Assembly (NCBI GenBank): GCA_013817245.1
Contig: JACDDA010000005.1
Location: 62,001 to 126,000, forward strand
Source: Gammaproteobacteria bacterium
Lineage (GTDB): Bacteria > Pseudomonadota > Gammaproteobacteria > HTCC5015
Direction: 5' to 3'
Length of the DNA stretch: 64,000 nt
A model generated the notes under the pieces. That model ran no database searches. It was given only the letters and a program-made list of their open reading frames with translations, and had not been told where the DNA came from. Shown one piece after another: positions 8,304 through 16,183 of the stretch; within the stretch, counting starts at the first letter, position 1; the number at the start of each line of letters is the position of its first letter. The position numbers were made by a program, and so were the translations under genes.

Positions 8304-9227
8304 ATGCTGTTGATTACTGGACCTAATGGCAATATCGGTACTGAGTTGGTGCGCAAAGTGAAGCAATTAGGCGATATTGAATATCGTATTGCCGCGCATA
8401 CGCCTGCCAAAATTAAACATCTCTATGGTAACGACACTCCTTGCGTAAAATTTGATTACGCCGATCGTACAACGTGGCCCGCTGCGTTGCAGGGTGTGAC
8501 CACGCTGTTTTTATTATTTCCTTTGCCGCATCCACGCACAGCAAAAACGTGGATGGTGCCTTTTGTTGAGGCTGCCGCGCAATCGGGTATCAAGCATATT
8601 ATTTATTGCTCTGTGCCTGGTGCTGAAAAATATTCTTTTATTCCACATAATGCCGTTGAAAATGCTGTTAGAAATTCGGGTGTGTCTTACACCATTTTAC
8701 AAGCATCCTATTTTGCTCAGAATTTATGCCGTGATATCACCACACATTCCTACGATATTGCGACACGGGATGAGATTTTTTTACCGGCTAAAAAAGGGTT
8801 AACATCGTTTATTGATTCGCGTGATATGGCCGAAGTGGTGGTGAGTATTATCAAAAATCCAGCGCCGCATGTCGGTAAAACCCACGTATTAACAGGGCCT
8901 GAAAAACTTAATTTATATCAAGTGGCGAATATTTTTACGGATGTTACCGGCCGAAAAATTTGCTACAGCAATCCTTCTATGCCGCGTTTTTTATGGCGCT
9001 TATGGCATCGCGGTATGAGTTGGGATGTATTAGCTTTTATGATGATCGTTTATTTCTTAACGCGTCATGGCAAAAATGCGCCGATGACCAATACTTTGGG
9101 TGAGTTATTAGGCCGCTCCCCTACGACGATGCGCGAATTTGTCCGCGATTATGCGCAGCACTGGCAACCACGTCAGGAAGTACTAGTACCGCAAACTGAG
9201 AATAGTCATGCAAGAGCCGTCGGTTAA
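8304..9227 (+). CDS. NmrA-like NAD(P)-binding oxidoreductase
   Basis: A 307-residue atypical short-chain dehydrogenase. It starts directly with the Rossmann motif LLITGPNGNIGTEL (GxxGxxG form) after an AGGAG ribosome-binding site. Other family marks are LFLLFPLP after the fourth strand, IKHIIYCSVPGA, and YTILQASYFAQN. These match NmrA/HSCARG-type proteins, which act as NAD(P)H-dependent quinone or redox sensors or reductases. The catalytic YxxxK of classical SDRs is absent, as expected for this group. It is monocistronic behind its own attenuator-like leader, suggesting co-regulation with the acyl-CoA dehydrogenase. Substrate unknown. Confidence 0.82.
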   Translation: MLLITGPNGNIGTELVRKVKQLGDIEYRIAAHTPAKIKHLYGNDTPCVKFDYADRTTWPAALQGVTTLFLLFPLPHPRTAKTWMVPFVEAAAQSGIKHIIYCSVPGAEKYSFIPHNAVENAVRNSGVSYTILQASYFAQNLCRDITTHSYDIATRDEIFLPAKKGLTSFIDSRDMAEVVVSIIKNPAPHVGKTHVLTGPEKLNLYQVANIFTDVTGRKICYSNPSMPRFLWRLWHRGMSWDVLAFMMIVYFLTRHGKNAPMTNTLGELLGRSPTTMREFVRDYAQHWQPRQEVLVPQTENSHARAVG

Positions 9228-9265
9228 TTGACTATCTGAATATTGACTCAGCAATTGCATCTGCT

Positions 9266-9277
9266 CACTAATTAGTG
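9266..9277. promoter_or_regulatory. Perfect 12-base palindrome, possible operator
   Basis: CACTAATTAGTG is a perfect inverted repeat lying just upstream of the TTGACA element before the TonB-dependent receptor. Position and symmetry suit a dimeric regulator site; the regulator is unknown. Confidence 0.35.
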
Positions 9278-9290
9278 CGCTTGCAAATGG

Positions 9291-9319
9291 TTGACAAATT
9301 TTGTAACTCGGCACAGGAT
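9291..9319 (+). promoter_or_regulatory. Candidate sigma-70 promoter of the TonB-dependent receptor
   Basis: TTGACA (9291-9296) is a perfect -35 element. Seventeen bases later is CAGGAT, a weak -10 that matches TATAAT at three positions. A transcript from here would include the hexaloop hairpin at 9338-9351. Confidence 0.5.
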
Positions 9320-9337
9320 TGGTTCTAGCTATACACG

Positions 9338-9351
9338 AGGCAAGGCCGCCT
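9338..9351 (+). promoter_or_regulatory. Candidate ANTAR-type hexaloop hairpin (leader of TonB-dependent receptor)
   Basis: Stem AGGC/GCCU closes the hexaloop AAGGCC, with A at loop position 1 and G at 4. Only four pairs. A possible competing stem joins CCGC (9346-9349) with GCGG (9377-9380), which is followed by TTTT; this is weaker than in the two upstream leaders. Confidence 0.42.
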
Positions 9352-9439
9352 AGTCAGTATTTTCCGTTCTATAGATGCGGTTTTGCTAGATAAAATATTG
9401 CAGGATCATCCGATCTCTGCGACTGTTGAGGGAATAAAC

Positions 9440-11701
9440 ATGGTGTGTAAGAAACTATTTAAACCTAAAGTGCTATTTGCCAGTTTGTTGGTGAGTGGTC
9501 TAGTCACTAGTAATGCTCTTTCCGCTGCTGAACTAACAGAAATTGTTGTTACTTCGCAAAAGCGTGCGCAAAATTTACAAGAAGTCCCTGTTTCGGTAAC
9601 TGCCTTTACTGGCGATACCTTAGAAGAAATGGGTGTAGACAGTGTGGGTGGCGTTACTAATTTTGCTCCTAACGTGAGTAGCTCTTCAGGTCCTGCTGGT
9701 GGCAGCGATGGTTTCTTTTTTATTCGTGGCGTAGGCCAAGCTGATAACAGTGTCTCGGTAGATCCAGGCGTGGGTACGTATGTTGATGAAGTTTATTTAG
9801 GTCGCGTACAAGGTGCTTCGTTTGATTTATTAGACATTGAACGCGTAGAAGTATTACGTGGTCCACAAGGTACTATCTTTGGTCGTAATACAATTGGTGG
9901 TGCTATTAGCGTAATAACGGCTGATCCTAAAGACGAATTTACTATTGGTGGTAAGGTTAAAGTAGGCCAAGCATCGCGTCGAGATGTGTCGCTTACCTCA
10001 GATATACCCTTTGCAGATACAGTTGGTATGAAAGTGTCACTGCATTCTCTGAATCAAGAAGGTTGGGCAGAGAATAAAGCTCCTGGCAGTCATTACGATG
10101 ATACCTATGGTGATGTTGATACCTTGGGTGGTCGAGCTAAATTAGTGTGGGATGCTACTGATGACTTAACGATCAAATTCGCGGCTGATGCTTCGAAAGG
10201 CAGGGGTACTCAGGCTCCGATGATATTAACGAATTATGATCCTGCTAATAATGCACTTCCGGGGTTATCACCTGTCGGCGTTCCGTTACCTCCTTCCGCA
10301 GCAATGGCATCACAGCTCTCCACCGATCGTGAAGAAATTTTTGCTTCTACTCCTGCGCAATTAGATACCGATGCCTCTGGCGTATCAGCAACAATAGCGT
10401 GGGAAGGTCCAATTACTATTAAGTCTATTACGTCGGCACGTCAATTAGAGCAAACGACATGGTTTGATTTAGATGGTTCTGCATACACTATTTACGATAG
10501 TTTTAGTTACATTGATCAAGATCAACAAAGTCAAGAGTTCCAATTTTCCGGCGCTGCATTAGATGATCGTTTAAGTTGGTTGGCTGGGTTATATTTTTTC
10601 AAAGAAGATATCAAGAACACGGTTGATATTTGTGTAGGCGGTAATATAGCGTTTAACGATCCAAGTTGTTTATTAAGCCACAACAATATTGAACTAGAAA
10701 CTACTTCAAATGCAGTATTTACGCATATGGAATATGAGTTTATTGATCAATGGACGGGGATATTAGGTGTGCGTTATACGAAAGAAGAAAAAGAACAGTT
10801 GTCAGCATCTGTTTTAGATAATACAGATGGTGTATTTACTGTTTTCCCTCCTTTTATTATTCCGGCTCCTGGCACTACTATAGATTTAGGCAGTGTTCCG
10901 GGTAAAGACTCTTGGAGTGAGACTACACCTAAGATAGGTCTTCGTTATGAATTAACTGAAGATTTAATGTTCTACGGGACCTATTCTGAAGGCTTCAAAA
11001 GTGGTGGCTTCAGTGGTCGTCCCAGTTCTTTAATTACTGCATTGACCACTTATGACCCAGAAACCGTACAAACAATAGAGGCGGGAGTAAAGTCCGAATT
11101 TGGTCCTATTCGATTGAATGCCGCAGTATTTAAATCTGATTATCAAAATATACAGTTATTGGTAATTAATAATACTAATGGTGTTTTTGATACTCGGAAT
11201 GTTGGGGATGCGGATTTCACCGGCGTAGAAGTAGAAGCTCAAGCTTTTCTGTCAGAAGCTTTGCAGTTAATGTTCGGTTTAGGTTGGTTGGATAATGAAT
11301 ACACCTCACTACGTCAACCTACTGCGCCCCAAACTTTAACCGTTGAACTGAGTGATAAATTACCTAATACGCCGGAATGGACTGCGAGCCTAGGTGCTCA
11401 GTACGCGATATTTTTCGGGGATAATAAGTTAGCGATCCGAGGTGATTATAACTGGCGGGATGAATTTTATTTTCAAGTAGAAAATGATGCCGGTGAATTA
11501 CAAGAAGCCTATGGTGTGTTAAATCTCCGTGCTGCTTATAGTTGGGCAGCTGAGACTCAGACGCTGGCCTTATACGGTGAGAACGTGACTGATGAAGAAT
11601 ATAATTTGAATATGCAGGACTCAAGAGGCACATTTGCGACCAATATCGTGACGCCGGCTAGACCTGCTGAATGGGGCGTTGAATACGCTTTTGCATTCTA
11701 A
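9440..11701 (+). CDS. TonB-dependent outer-membrane receptor
   Basis: A 753-residue outer-membrane transporter. Start chosen at ATG 9440 because of the GAGGGA ribosome-binding sequence and because the protein then begins with a clean signal peptide (positively charged KKLFKPK, hydrophobic core, cleavage after NALSA). The TonB box region EIVVTSQKR follows at once. The plug domain contains SVTAFTGDTLEEMGV and VEVLRGPQGTIFGRNTIGG. The barrel occupies the rest and ends in the aromatic VEYAFAF typical of beta-barrel export. It resembles the broad environmental iron-complex/outer-membrane receptor group; the ligand cannot be assigned. Its leader carries a possible hexaloop hairpin. Confidence 0.93.
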   Translation: MVCKKLFKPKVLFASLLVSGLVTSNALSAAELTEIVVTSQKRAQNLQEVPVSVTAFTGDTLEEMGVDSVGGVTNFAPNVSSSSGPAGGSDGFFFIRGVGQADNSVSVDPGVGTYVDEVYLGRVQGASFDLLDIERVEVLRGPQGTIFGRNTIGGAISVITADPKDEFTIGGKVKVGQASRRDVSLTSDIPFADTVGMKVSLHSLNQEGWAENKAPGSHYDDTYGDVDTLGGRAKLVWDATDDLTIKFAADASKGRGTQAPMILTNYDPANNALPGLSPVGVPLPPSAAMASQLSTDREEIFASTPAQLDTDASGVSATIAWEGPITIKSITSARQLEQTTWFDLDGSAYTIYDSFSYIDQDQQSQEFQFSGAALDDRLSWLAGLYFFKEDIKNTVDICVGGNIAFNDPSCLLSHNNIELETTSNAVFTHMEYEFIDQWTGILGVRYTKEEKEQLSASVLDNTDGVFTVFPPFIIPAPGTTIDLGSVPGKDSWSETTPKIGLRYELTEDLMFYGTYSEGFKSGGFSGRPSSLITALTTYDPETVQTIEAGVKSEFGPIRLNAAVFKSDYQNIQLLVINNTNGVFDTRNVGDADFTGVEVEAQAFLSEALQLMFGLGWLDNEYTSLRQPTAPQTLTVELSDKLPNTPEWTASLGAQYAIFFGDNKLAIRGDYNWRDEFYFQVENDAGELQEAYGVLNLRAAYSWAAETQTLALYGENVTDEEYNLNMQDSRGTFATNIVTPARPAEWGVEYAFAF

Positions 11702-11724
11702 ATTTAAATTAATGCCTTAAGACG

Positions 11725-11775
11725 CTCGCGTCATTTATACCTGGTTGATTAGGTGTAAGTGACGCGAGTTTTTTT
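11725..11775 (+). terminator. Intrinsic terminator after the TonB-dependent receptor
   Basis: A long hairpin: CTCGCGTCA (11725-11733) pairs with TGACGCGAG (11760-11768), with further pairing inside, followed by seven T. It ends 27 bases before the cytochrome b561 start, so it may limit readthrough into that gene. No A1/G4 hexaloop is seen here. Confidence 0.85.
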
Positions 11776-11802
11776 ATAAATATTTGAACAGGAAAGACAG
11801 CA

Positions 11803-12336
11803 ATGGTGACACGTTATAGTCCGTTTTTAGTTGCGATACATTGGATGGTCGCGTTTTTAGTGATTTTAGGTTTAGTGATAGGTAACGTGGTTTTAGAGCA
11901 TATGCCTAATGACGATCCTCAAAAAATCTTAGCCTTAAAAGGCCACATGGCTGCGGGCATTTTCGTATTGGTATTAATGCTGATCCGTATTTTTGTGAAA
12001 TTATTTAGTGAAAAACCGCCGCATGCTAATACCGGCAAATTATTTTTTGATAAATTACGCACGGTTGTACATGTGTTGTTTTATATCTGCGTGATCGCAT
12101 TGACGGTGAGTGGTATAGGTTTAGCGGTTACTGCCGGCTTATTTGATATTGTATTTGGAAATTCTGGCCAACCATTACCTGCATCGTTTGATGCTTTTCC
12201 ACCGCTTAAAGGACATCAATTATTTGGTAGTATTTTGATGGTCTTAGTAGTGCTGCATGTAGTGGCGGTGATTTATCATCAGTTTGTTTTAAAAGATAAA
12301 TTAATATCGCGCATGTGGTTTGGCCGTCGCTCGTGA
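11803..12336 (+). CDS. Cytochrome b561 family protein
   Basis: A 177-residue four-helix membrane protein of the di-haem cytochrome b561 / Ni-Fe-hydrogenase b-type fold. Likely haem-ligand histidines lie in IHWMVAF (TM1), KGHMAAGI (TM2), the third helix start VVHVLFY, and GHQLFG with LHVVAVIYHQF at the end. Such proteins pass electrons from quinol to periplasmic acceptors, or oxidise superoxide in E. coli CybB. It is a single gene after the receptor terminator, with an AGGAAAG ribosome-binding sequence. The electron partner is unknown. Confidence 0.88.
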   Translation: MVTRYSPFLVAIHWMVAFLVILGLVIGNVVLEHMPNDDPQKILALKGHMAAGIFVLVLMLIRIFVKLFSEKPPHANTGKLFFDKLRTVVHVLFYICVIALTVSGIGLAVTAGLFDIVFGNSGQPLPASFDAFPPLKGHQLFGSILMVLVVLHVVAVIYHQFVLKDKLISRMWFGRRS

Positions 12337-12358
12337 TTATATTGTAAGTTTCATACAT

Positions 12359-12392
12359 CGTAACGCTTAGGTAATGACGCCTGAGCGTTACG
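12359..12392 (+). promoter_or_regulatory. Strong hairpin with ANTAR-type hexaloop
   Basis: A 14-pair stem (12359-12372 with 12379-12392, two U-G pairs) closes the hexaloop AAUGAC, with A at loop position 1 and G at 4 and the core GGU-AAUGAC-GCC. The loop strand AATGACG (12373-12379) can instead pair with CGTCATT (12391-12397), which is followed by a T-rich stretch. It lies 54 bases before the next gene. It could also be a plain terminator of the b561 gene, but the T tract is poor. Confidence 0.55.
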
Positions 12393-12445
12393 TCATTTCT
12401 TGTTAGTTCATTAATATCAATAATTTCTTACTGCCGGAGGTATCT

Positions 12446-13087
12446 ATGCAGCAGCGTGCGCGTATTCGATTGGGTATATTCTGTTTGTTGGCTTCAGGAA
12501 TATTGACTGTCATTGGTTTGTATTTGCGCGGGCCTATTATTGATCAAGTAACACACACGGATGCGTATGTGGCTGGAGCATTAGCCAGTACTCATGTGTA
12601 TGCTTGGAGTTTGTTAATTCCTAGTTTAGTCATTCAATGTTTTGGTTGGATCGCTTTATGGGCGTATGTTAAAGATACTCCGCAAGAAGGTTTAGCGTTC
12701 TGGGGTATGGTGTTAAGCATTATCGGCAATGGTTTGTTTTTGCCGTTTACCGGCGTTATCGCTTTTGTTTCGCCGGCGGTGGCGCAGCTTTATATAGAAG
12801 GTTTGCCAGCGGCTATTGGTATTGTTAACAGTGGGTTAGCAGGGAGTTTTGCATTACCCTTTTTAATTCTTTCTGCTTTAACACTTTTGATAGGCGCAAT
12901 TTTGCATAGTATTGTGTTGTGGAAATCATCATTGTTACCTACATGGACGGCATTGCCTTATTTGTGGCATGCCTTAGCGCTGACATTTATTGCCCCGTTA
13001 TCGTATGCAGCAGAGTTTTCCGGCGGCGTATGTTTGTTATTAACAACGGCTGCAATTACTCTAAATGTGTGGCGGCAGACTAAATAG
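12446..13087 (+). CDS. Multi-pass membrane protein of unknown function
   Basis: A 213-residue hydrophobic protein with about six predicted membrane segments: near residues 8-27, 52-75, 84-108, 125-150, 165-185 and 190-207. It has no recognised catalytic motif. The start follows a good CCGGAGG ribosome-binding site. It ends 6 bases from the convergent metallopeptidase gene. Its leader has the strong hexaloop hairpin, linking it by inference to the ANTAR group of genes. I do not recognise the family. Confidence 0.72.
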   Translation: MQQRARIRLGIFCLLASGILTVIGLYLRGPIIDQVTHTDAYVAGALASTHVYAWSLLIPSLVIQCFGWIALWAYVKDTPQEGLAFWGMVLSIIGNGLFLPFTGVIAFVSPAVAQLYIEGLPAAIGIVNSGLAGSFALPFLILSALTLLIGAILHSIVLWKSSLLPTWTALPYLWHALALTFIAPLSYAAEFSGGVCLLLTTAAITLNVWRQTK

Positions 13088-13093
13088 ATTATT

Positions 13094-13771
13094 TTATAAA
13101 GTATGGCCAAATTGCTTAAACCACGCGGTTGCTTTTTTATAGTCGGGGCAAACGCTTTGTACCGCAGCCCAAAATGCGGGGCTGTGGTTCATGATATGGG
13201 TATGCACGAGCTCATGGAGCATGACGTAGTCTGAGGCAAACAAAGGTGTTTTAATTAAACGCCAATTTAACGAAATATTTCGATCTTCTGTGCAACTACC
13301 CCAGCGGGTTTTTTGATTGCGGATGCTGAGTTGACTGTAATCCAGATTATGCGTATCCGCTAATACGCGTAATCTGTCATGCAAATAATGACTCGCGAAT
13401 TGACGATACCAGCGTTCTTGTTCTTTTTTGCTATGTAAATCCCAACAACTCGTAATACTGCGTAACGTGGTATCAACGACGGCCCATTGTTTCGTGCTGG
13501 TATCATGCTGAACGCGGTACACATCGCCAAACAATAATAATTCGCCCTTGTTTAAGCGCGGCATAGTGAGCTGACGTGCCTGCATGCGAGTGAGTGTTTT
13601 CTCAATCCAAGCAGATTTTTGCGCGAGTAAATCTTCAATATGGCGTTGTTGATATAAATAAGGTGTGATCAGCGTAATGCGAGGTAAACCCTCTTCCATT
13701 TTGATTTGCACACGCGCCTGTTTTACTTTGCGTTGAATAATGGTCACATTTTCGGCTGAAAAATCATTCAT
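13094..13771 (-). CDS. YgjP-like zinc metallopeptidase domain protein
   Basis: A 225-residue protein of the YgjP/WLM-like (former DUF45) family. The C-terminal half has the conserved RKTRWGSC-like segment (here NQKTRWGSC), then LNWRLIKTP, and the zinc motif HELVHTHIMNHSPAFW, in which the two His and the Glu of HExxH are intact and a third His follows. Such proteins are predicted metal-dependent hydrolases, often beside restriction systems, but no such system is here. It is transcribed alone, divergent from the GST gene. Physiological substrate unknown. Confidence 0.85.
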   Translation of the reverse strand: MNDFSAENVTIIQRKVKQARVQIKMEEGLPRITLITPYLYQQRHIEDLLAQKSAWIEKTLTRMQARQLTMPRLNKGELLLFGDVYRVQHDTSTKQWAVVDTTLRSITSCWDLHSKKEQERWYRQFASHYLHDRLRVLADTHNLDYSQLSIRNQKTRWGSCTEDRNISLNWRLIKTPLFASDYVMLHELVHTHIMNHSPAFWAAVQSVCPDYKKATAWFKQFGHTL

Positions 13772-13882
13772 AGCTAAAGTGTACGATTATTCGAGTAGAA
13801 GAGGATAGAGCGTATTTATAAGCGGCTTTAGTGGGGCTGGTCAAGTAACTCATCTTGAGCTAGTGTATGCTCTAGTCATTAC

Positions 13883-13918
13883 GCAGCATAGGTTTGCCTC
13901 AGTGCTGCGGCTTTGTTT
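13883..13918 (+). terminator. Terminator-like leader before the GST gene
   Basis: GCAGCA (13883-13888) pairs with TGCTGC (13903-13908), and an overlapping alternative stem GCC/GGC (13896-13898 with 13909-13911) is followed by TTTGTTT. The two stems exclude each other, as in an attenuator. No A1/G4 hexaloop is present, so a link to the ANTAR protein is not supported by motif. Confidence 0.45.
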
Positions 13919-13942
13919 AGATGAGATTTAAAGGATCAAGTC

Positions 13943-14539
13943 ATGTTGACACTGTACGGCGCCCCCCAATCTAATGCTGATCGTTCTGCCTGGTTATTAT
14001 ATGAAGCGAATGTGGCTTTTGATTATCAAAAATTAGATTTACGTTCTGCGGAAGGACGTGCCGCGTTTGCAAAAATAAATCCAGCGCTCAAAATGCCTTA
14101 TTTAGTGGATGGCGATGTACAGATAGGCGAATCAATTGCGATTAATTTTTATATCGCTGAAAAATATGCGCCGACTTTGTGGGGCGATACTCCTGAGCAA
14201 CGCGCGCAAATTTATTATTGGTCATTATTTGCAATAACTAATCTTTTAAAAGATGTCTTAGAAGTATTAGGGCATACCCGCGTCTTGGCGGAAGAGTTGC
14301 GCAGTCCGAAATTAGCGGAACGTTCCAAAGATTTAGCAATTCGTTATTTGGCTGTCATAGAAGAAGCATTAAAAGACGAATATTTGTTAGGTTCACGTTT
14401 TACGGTTGCCGATGTGAATGTGGGATCGGTAGTGCATTTAGCGGATCGCATTAAAATTACCACACTAGGCCCGCGCACCAGCGCGTGGTTAGCTCGCTTA
14501 CGTGCAAGACCTGCTTATCAAAAAGCCTACGGGGCTTAA
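13943..14539 (+). CDS. Glutathione S-transferase family protein
   Basis: A 198-residue GST of usual length. The N-terminal thioredoxin-like domain begins LTLYGAPQSNADRSAW and has the cis-Pro region ALKMPYLVDGD and the glutathione-binding ESIAI. The all-helical C-terminal domain contains FTVADVNVGSV, the conserved structural motif of helix 6. It likely conjugates or reduces electrophilic substrates with glutathione. Downstream are two YeeE/YedE genes and a GloC-type hydrolase, all acting on thiol or sulfur compounds in known relatives, so a sulfur-related role is plausible. Confidence 0.88.
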   Translation: MLTLYGAPQSNADRSAWLLYEANVAFDYQKLDLRSAEGRAAFAKINPALKMPYLVDGDVQIGESIAINFYIAEKYAPTLWGDTPEQRAQIYYWSLFAITNLLKDVLEVLGHTRVLAEELRSPKLAERSKDLAIRYLAVIEEALKDEYLLGSRFTVADVNVGSVVHLADRIKITTLGPRTSAWLARLRARPAYQKAYGA

Positions 14540-14571
14540 TTAAACGAGTGCACATATGAGATGGATAGCGT

Positions 14572-15000
14572 ATGCATAATCTAACCCTGTTGAATTCATT
14601 ATTGGGTGGCATGCTGATTGGTTTAGCCGCCGCTGTGTTGTGGATTTTTAATGGTCGCATTGCCGGTGTTAGTACTATTGTTAGTGATGCGATTGATACA
14701 TCTCAAGATAATCGTGCATGGCGTTGGTGGTTTTTGATAGGGCTCACCGTCGGCGCTACCATTTATAGTTTATGTGATCCGCGCGCTTTGACGTGGCATC
14801 CGGTGATGAGCGAAATGTGGTTAGTAGTTGCGGGCTTATTAGTAGGTGTTGGCGCGCGCATGTCAAATGGTTGCACTAGTGGTCATGGTGTCTGCGGCAT
14901 TGCGCAGTTATCGCGCCGCTCTGTGTTAGCAACGATCACGTTTATTTTATGCGGCATGCTAACGGTTTGGGTACTGCGACATGGAGTAACGTTGTTATGA
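14572..15000 (+). CDS. YeeE/YedE family membrane protein, first half-transporter
   Basis: A 142-residue protein with about four membrane segments. The conserved SNGCTSGHGVCGI segment carries the Cys residues of the YeeE/YedE (DUF395) family. YeeE/TsuA proteins take up thiosulfate through a path lined by conserved Cys; in many proteobacteria the two halves are separate adjacent genes, as here. Its stop overlaps the next start (ATGA), showing translational coupling. Function as a sulfur-compound channel is inferred from the family. Confidence 0.85.
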   Translation: MHNLTLLNSLLGGMLIGLAAAVLWIFNGRIAGVSTIVSDAIDTSQDNRAWRWWFLIGLTVGATIYSLCDPRALTWHPVMSEMWLVVAGLLVGVGARMSNGCTSGHGVCGIAQLSRRSVLATITFILCGMLTVWVLRHGVTLL

Positions 15001-15428
15001 AACAACATTGGCTGGCGCTATTGAGTGGAGCATTATTTGGTTTGGGTTTAGCGTTGTCGGGTTTAATGAATCCGATGAAAGTATTAGCATTTTTAGATGT
15101 ATTTGGTGCATGGGATGCCAGTTTATTATTCGCTATGGCGGGCGCATGGGTAGTGATATTCCCAGTATTTTATTTTGTGCGTCGCGCCAAACCCATCTTA
15201 GCAGAGAGTTTTTCTGCGCCTGCGCATTCCCAGATTGATCGAGATCTATTATTAGGTGCGGCTTTATTCGGCATTGGTTGGGGTATTGCGGGTTATTGTC
15301 CGGGCCCTGCGATAGCCTCTATTTTCCTGTTGGATATTCGTTTATGGCTGTTTGTGTCAGCCATGTTATTAGGCAGCGTGCTTTATGACACTTGGAAAAA
15401 ATCACGTTCGCCTGAAATTGACGCGTAA
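14997..15428 (+). CDS. YeeE/YedE family membrane protein, second half-transporter
   Basis: A 143-residue partner of the preceding gene. Start chosen at ATG 14997, which overlaps the upstream stop by four bases; it gives a protein starting MKQHWLALLSGALFG, typical of this half (DUF6691-like). It has about four membrane segments and a conserved GYCPGPAIAS segment with the family Cys. The two halves would together form the full pseudo-symmetric channel. Ends 83 bases before the GloC-type gene. Confidence 0.85.
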   Translation: MKQHWLALLSGALFGLGLALSGLMNPMKVLAFLDVFGAWDASLLFAMAGAWVVIFPVFYFVRRAKPILAESFSAPAHSQIDRDLLLGAALFGIGWGIAGYCPGPAIASIFLLDIRLWLFVSAMLLGSVLYDTWKKSRSPEIDA

Positions 15429-15511
15429 TATCCCTATCTAATGAGAAACCCCACTCGTTTTTGAGTAAAATGCCGGCCTGTTCTGTTTACTGCCTCTGAG
15501 AGTGGGCTTGC

Positions 15512-16162
15512 ATGCAATATCGAATTGTCCCCGTCACGCTGTTTCAGCAGAACTGCACCATCTTATGGGACGAGCACACGCTACGGGGTGCAGTAATTGA
15601 TCCAGGTGGTGAAATCGAAGAAATTCTTGCATTGGTTCATGCGGAAGGCATTACCTTAGAAAAAATTTTAGTCACCCATGCGCATGTCGATCATGCTGGG
15701 CAAGTGTGGAAATTAGCCAAAGAACAACAATTACCCATTGAAGGACCGCATCGCGACGAACAATTTTGGATTGATCGTTTAGCCAAAGACGCGGCGAAAT
15801 ACGCAATGCCCGATGTTGCCTCTTTTGAACCGGATCGTTGGTTAAATGACGGTGATACGGTTGACGTGGCAGGTCATACATTACAGGTGTTTCATTGTCC
15901 CGGTCATACACCGGGACATGTCGTTTTTTATGTACCGGAAGATAAAGTTGCTATTGTGGGTGATGTTATATTTCAAGGCTCAATTGGCCGCACCGATTTT
16001 CCACGCGGTAATCATGCCGATTTAATTCACTCTATTCGTGAAAAATTATGGCCGTTGGGTAACGACGTACAATTTATTTCCGGGCATGGACCCATATCCA
16101 CATTTGGTTTTGAGCGACAACATAATCCTTATGTTGCTGATAGCGTTTTGCAAAACGCGTAA
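15512..16162 (+). CDS. gloC: Metallo-beta-lactamase fold hydrolase, GloC (YcbL) type
   Basis: A 216-residue metallo-beta-lactamase fold enzyme. The start MQYRIVPVTLFQQNC and the ending GFERQHNPYV follow E. coli YcbL/GloC closely. Metal ligands are seen in THAHVDHAGQ (HxHxDH), FHCPGHTPGHV, VGDVIFQ and FISGHGP. GloC is a type II glyoxalase that hydrolyses S-lactoylglutathione. The short length without the long C-terminal helical domain of GloB fits. It sits between the YeeE/YedE pair and rimO, with 21 bases to rimO. Confidence 0.85.
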   Translation: MQYRIVPVTLFQQNCTILWDEHTLRGAVIDPGGEIEEILALVHAEGITLEKILVTHAHVDHAGQVWKLAKEQQLPIEGPHRDEQFWIDRLAKDAAKYAMPDVASFEPDRWLNDGDTVDVAGHTLQVFHCPGHTPGHVVFYVPEDKVAIVGDVIFQGSIGRTDFPRGNHADLIHSIREKLWPLGNDVQFISGHGPISTFGFERQHNPYVADSVLQNA

Positions 16163-16183
16163 CAAATAGTTAACGAGCACACT

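Noticed and set aside
11725-11775. The terminator after the TonB-dependent receptor as another ANTAR leader
   Set aside because: No A1/G4 hexaloop is visible and there is no room for an antiterminator hairpin before it.
13094-13771. Metallopeptidase gene as part of a restriction or defence locus, since YgjP-like domains often accompany type I systems
   Set aside because: No restriction, methylase or toxin genes lie nearby.
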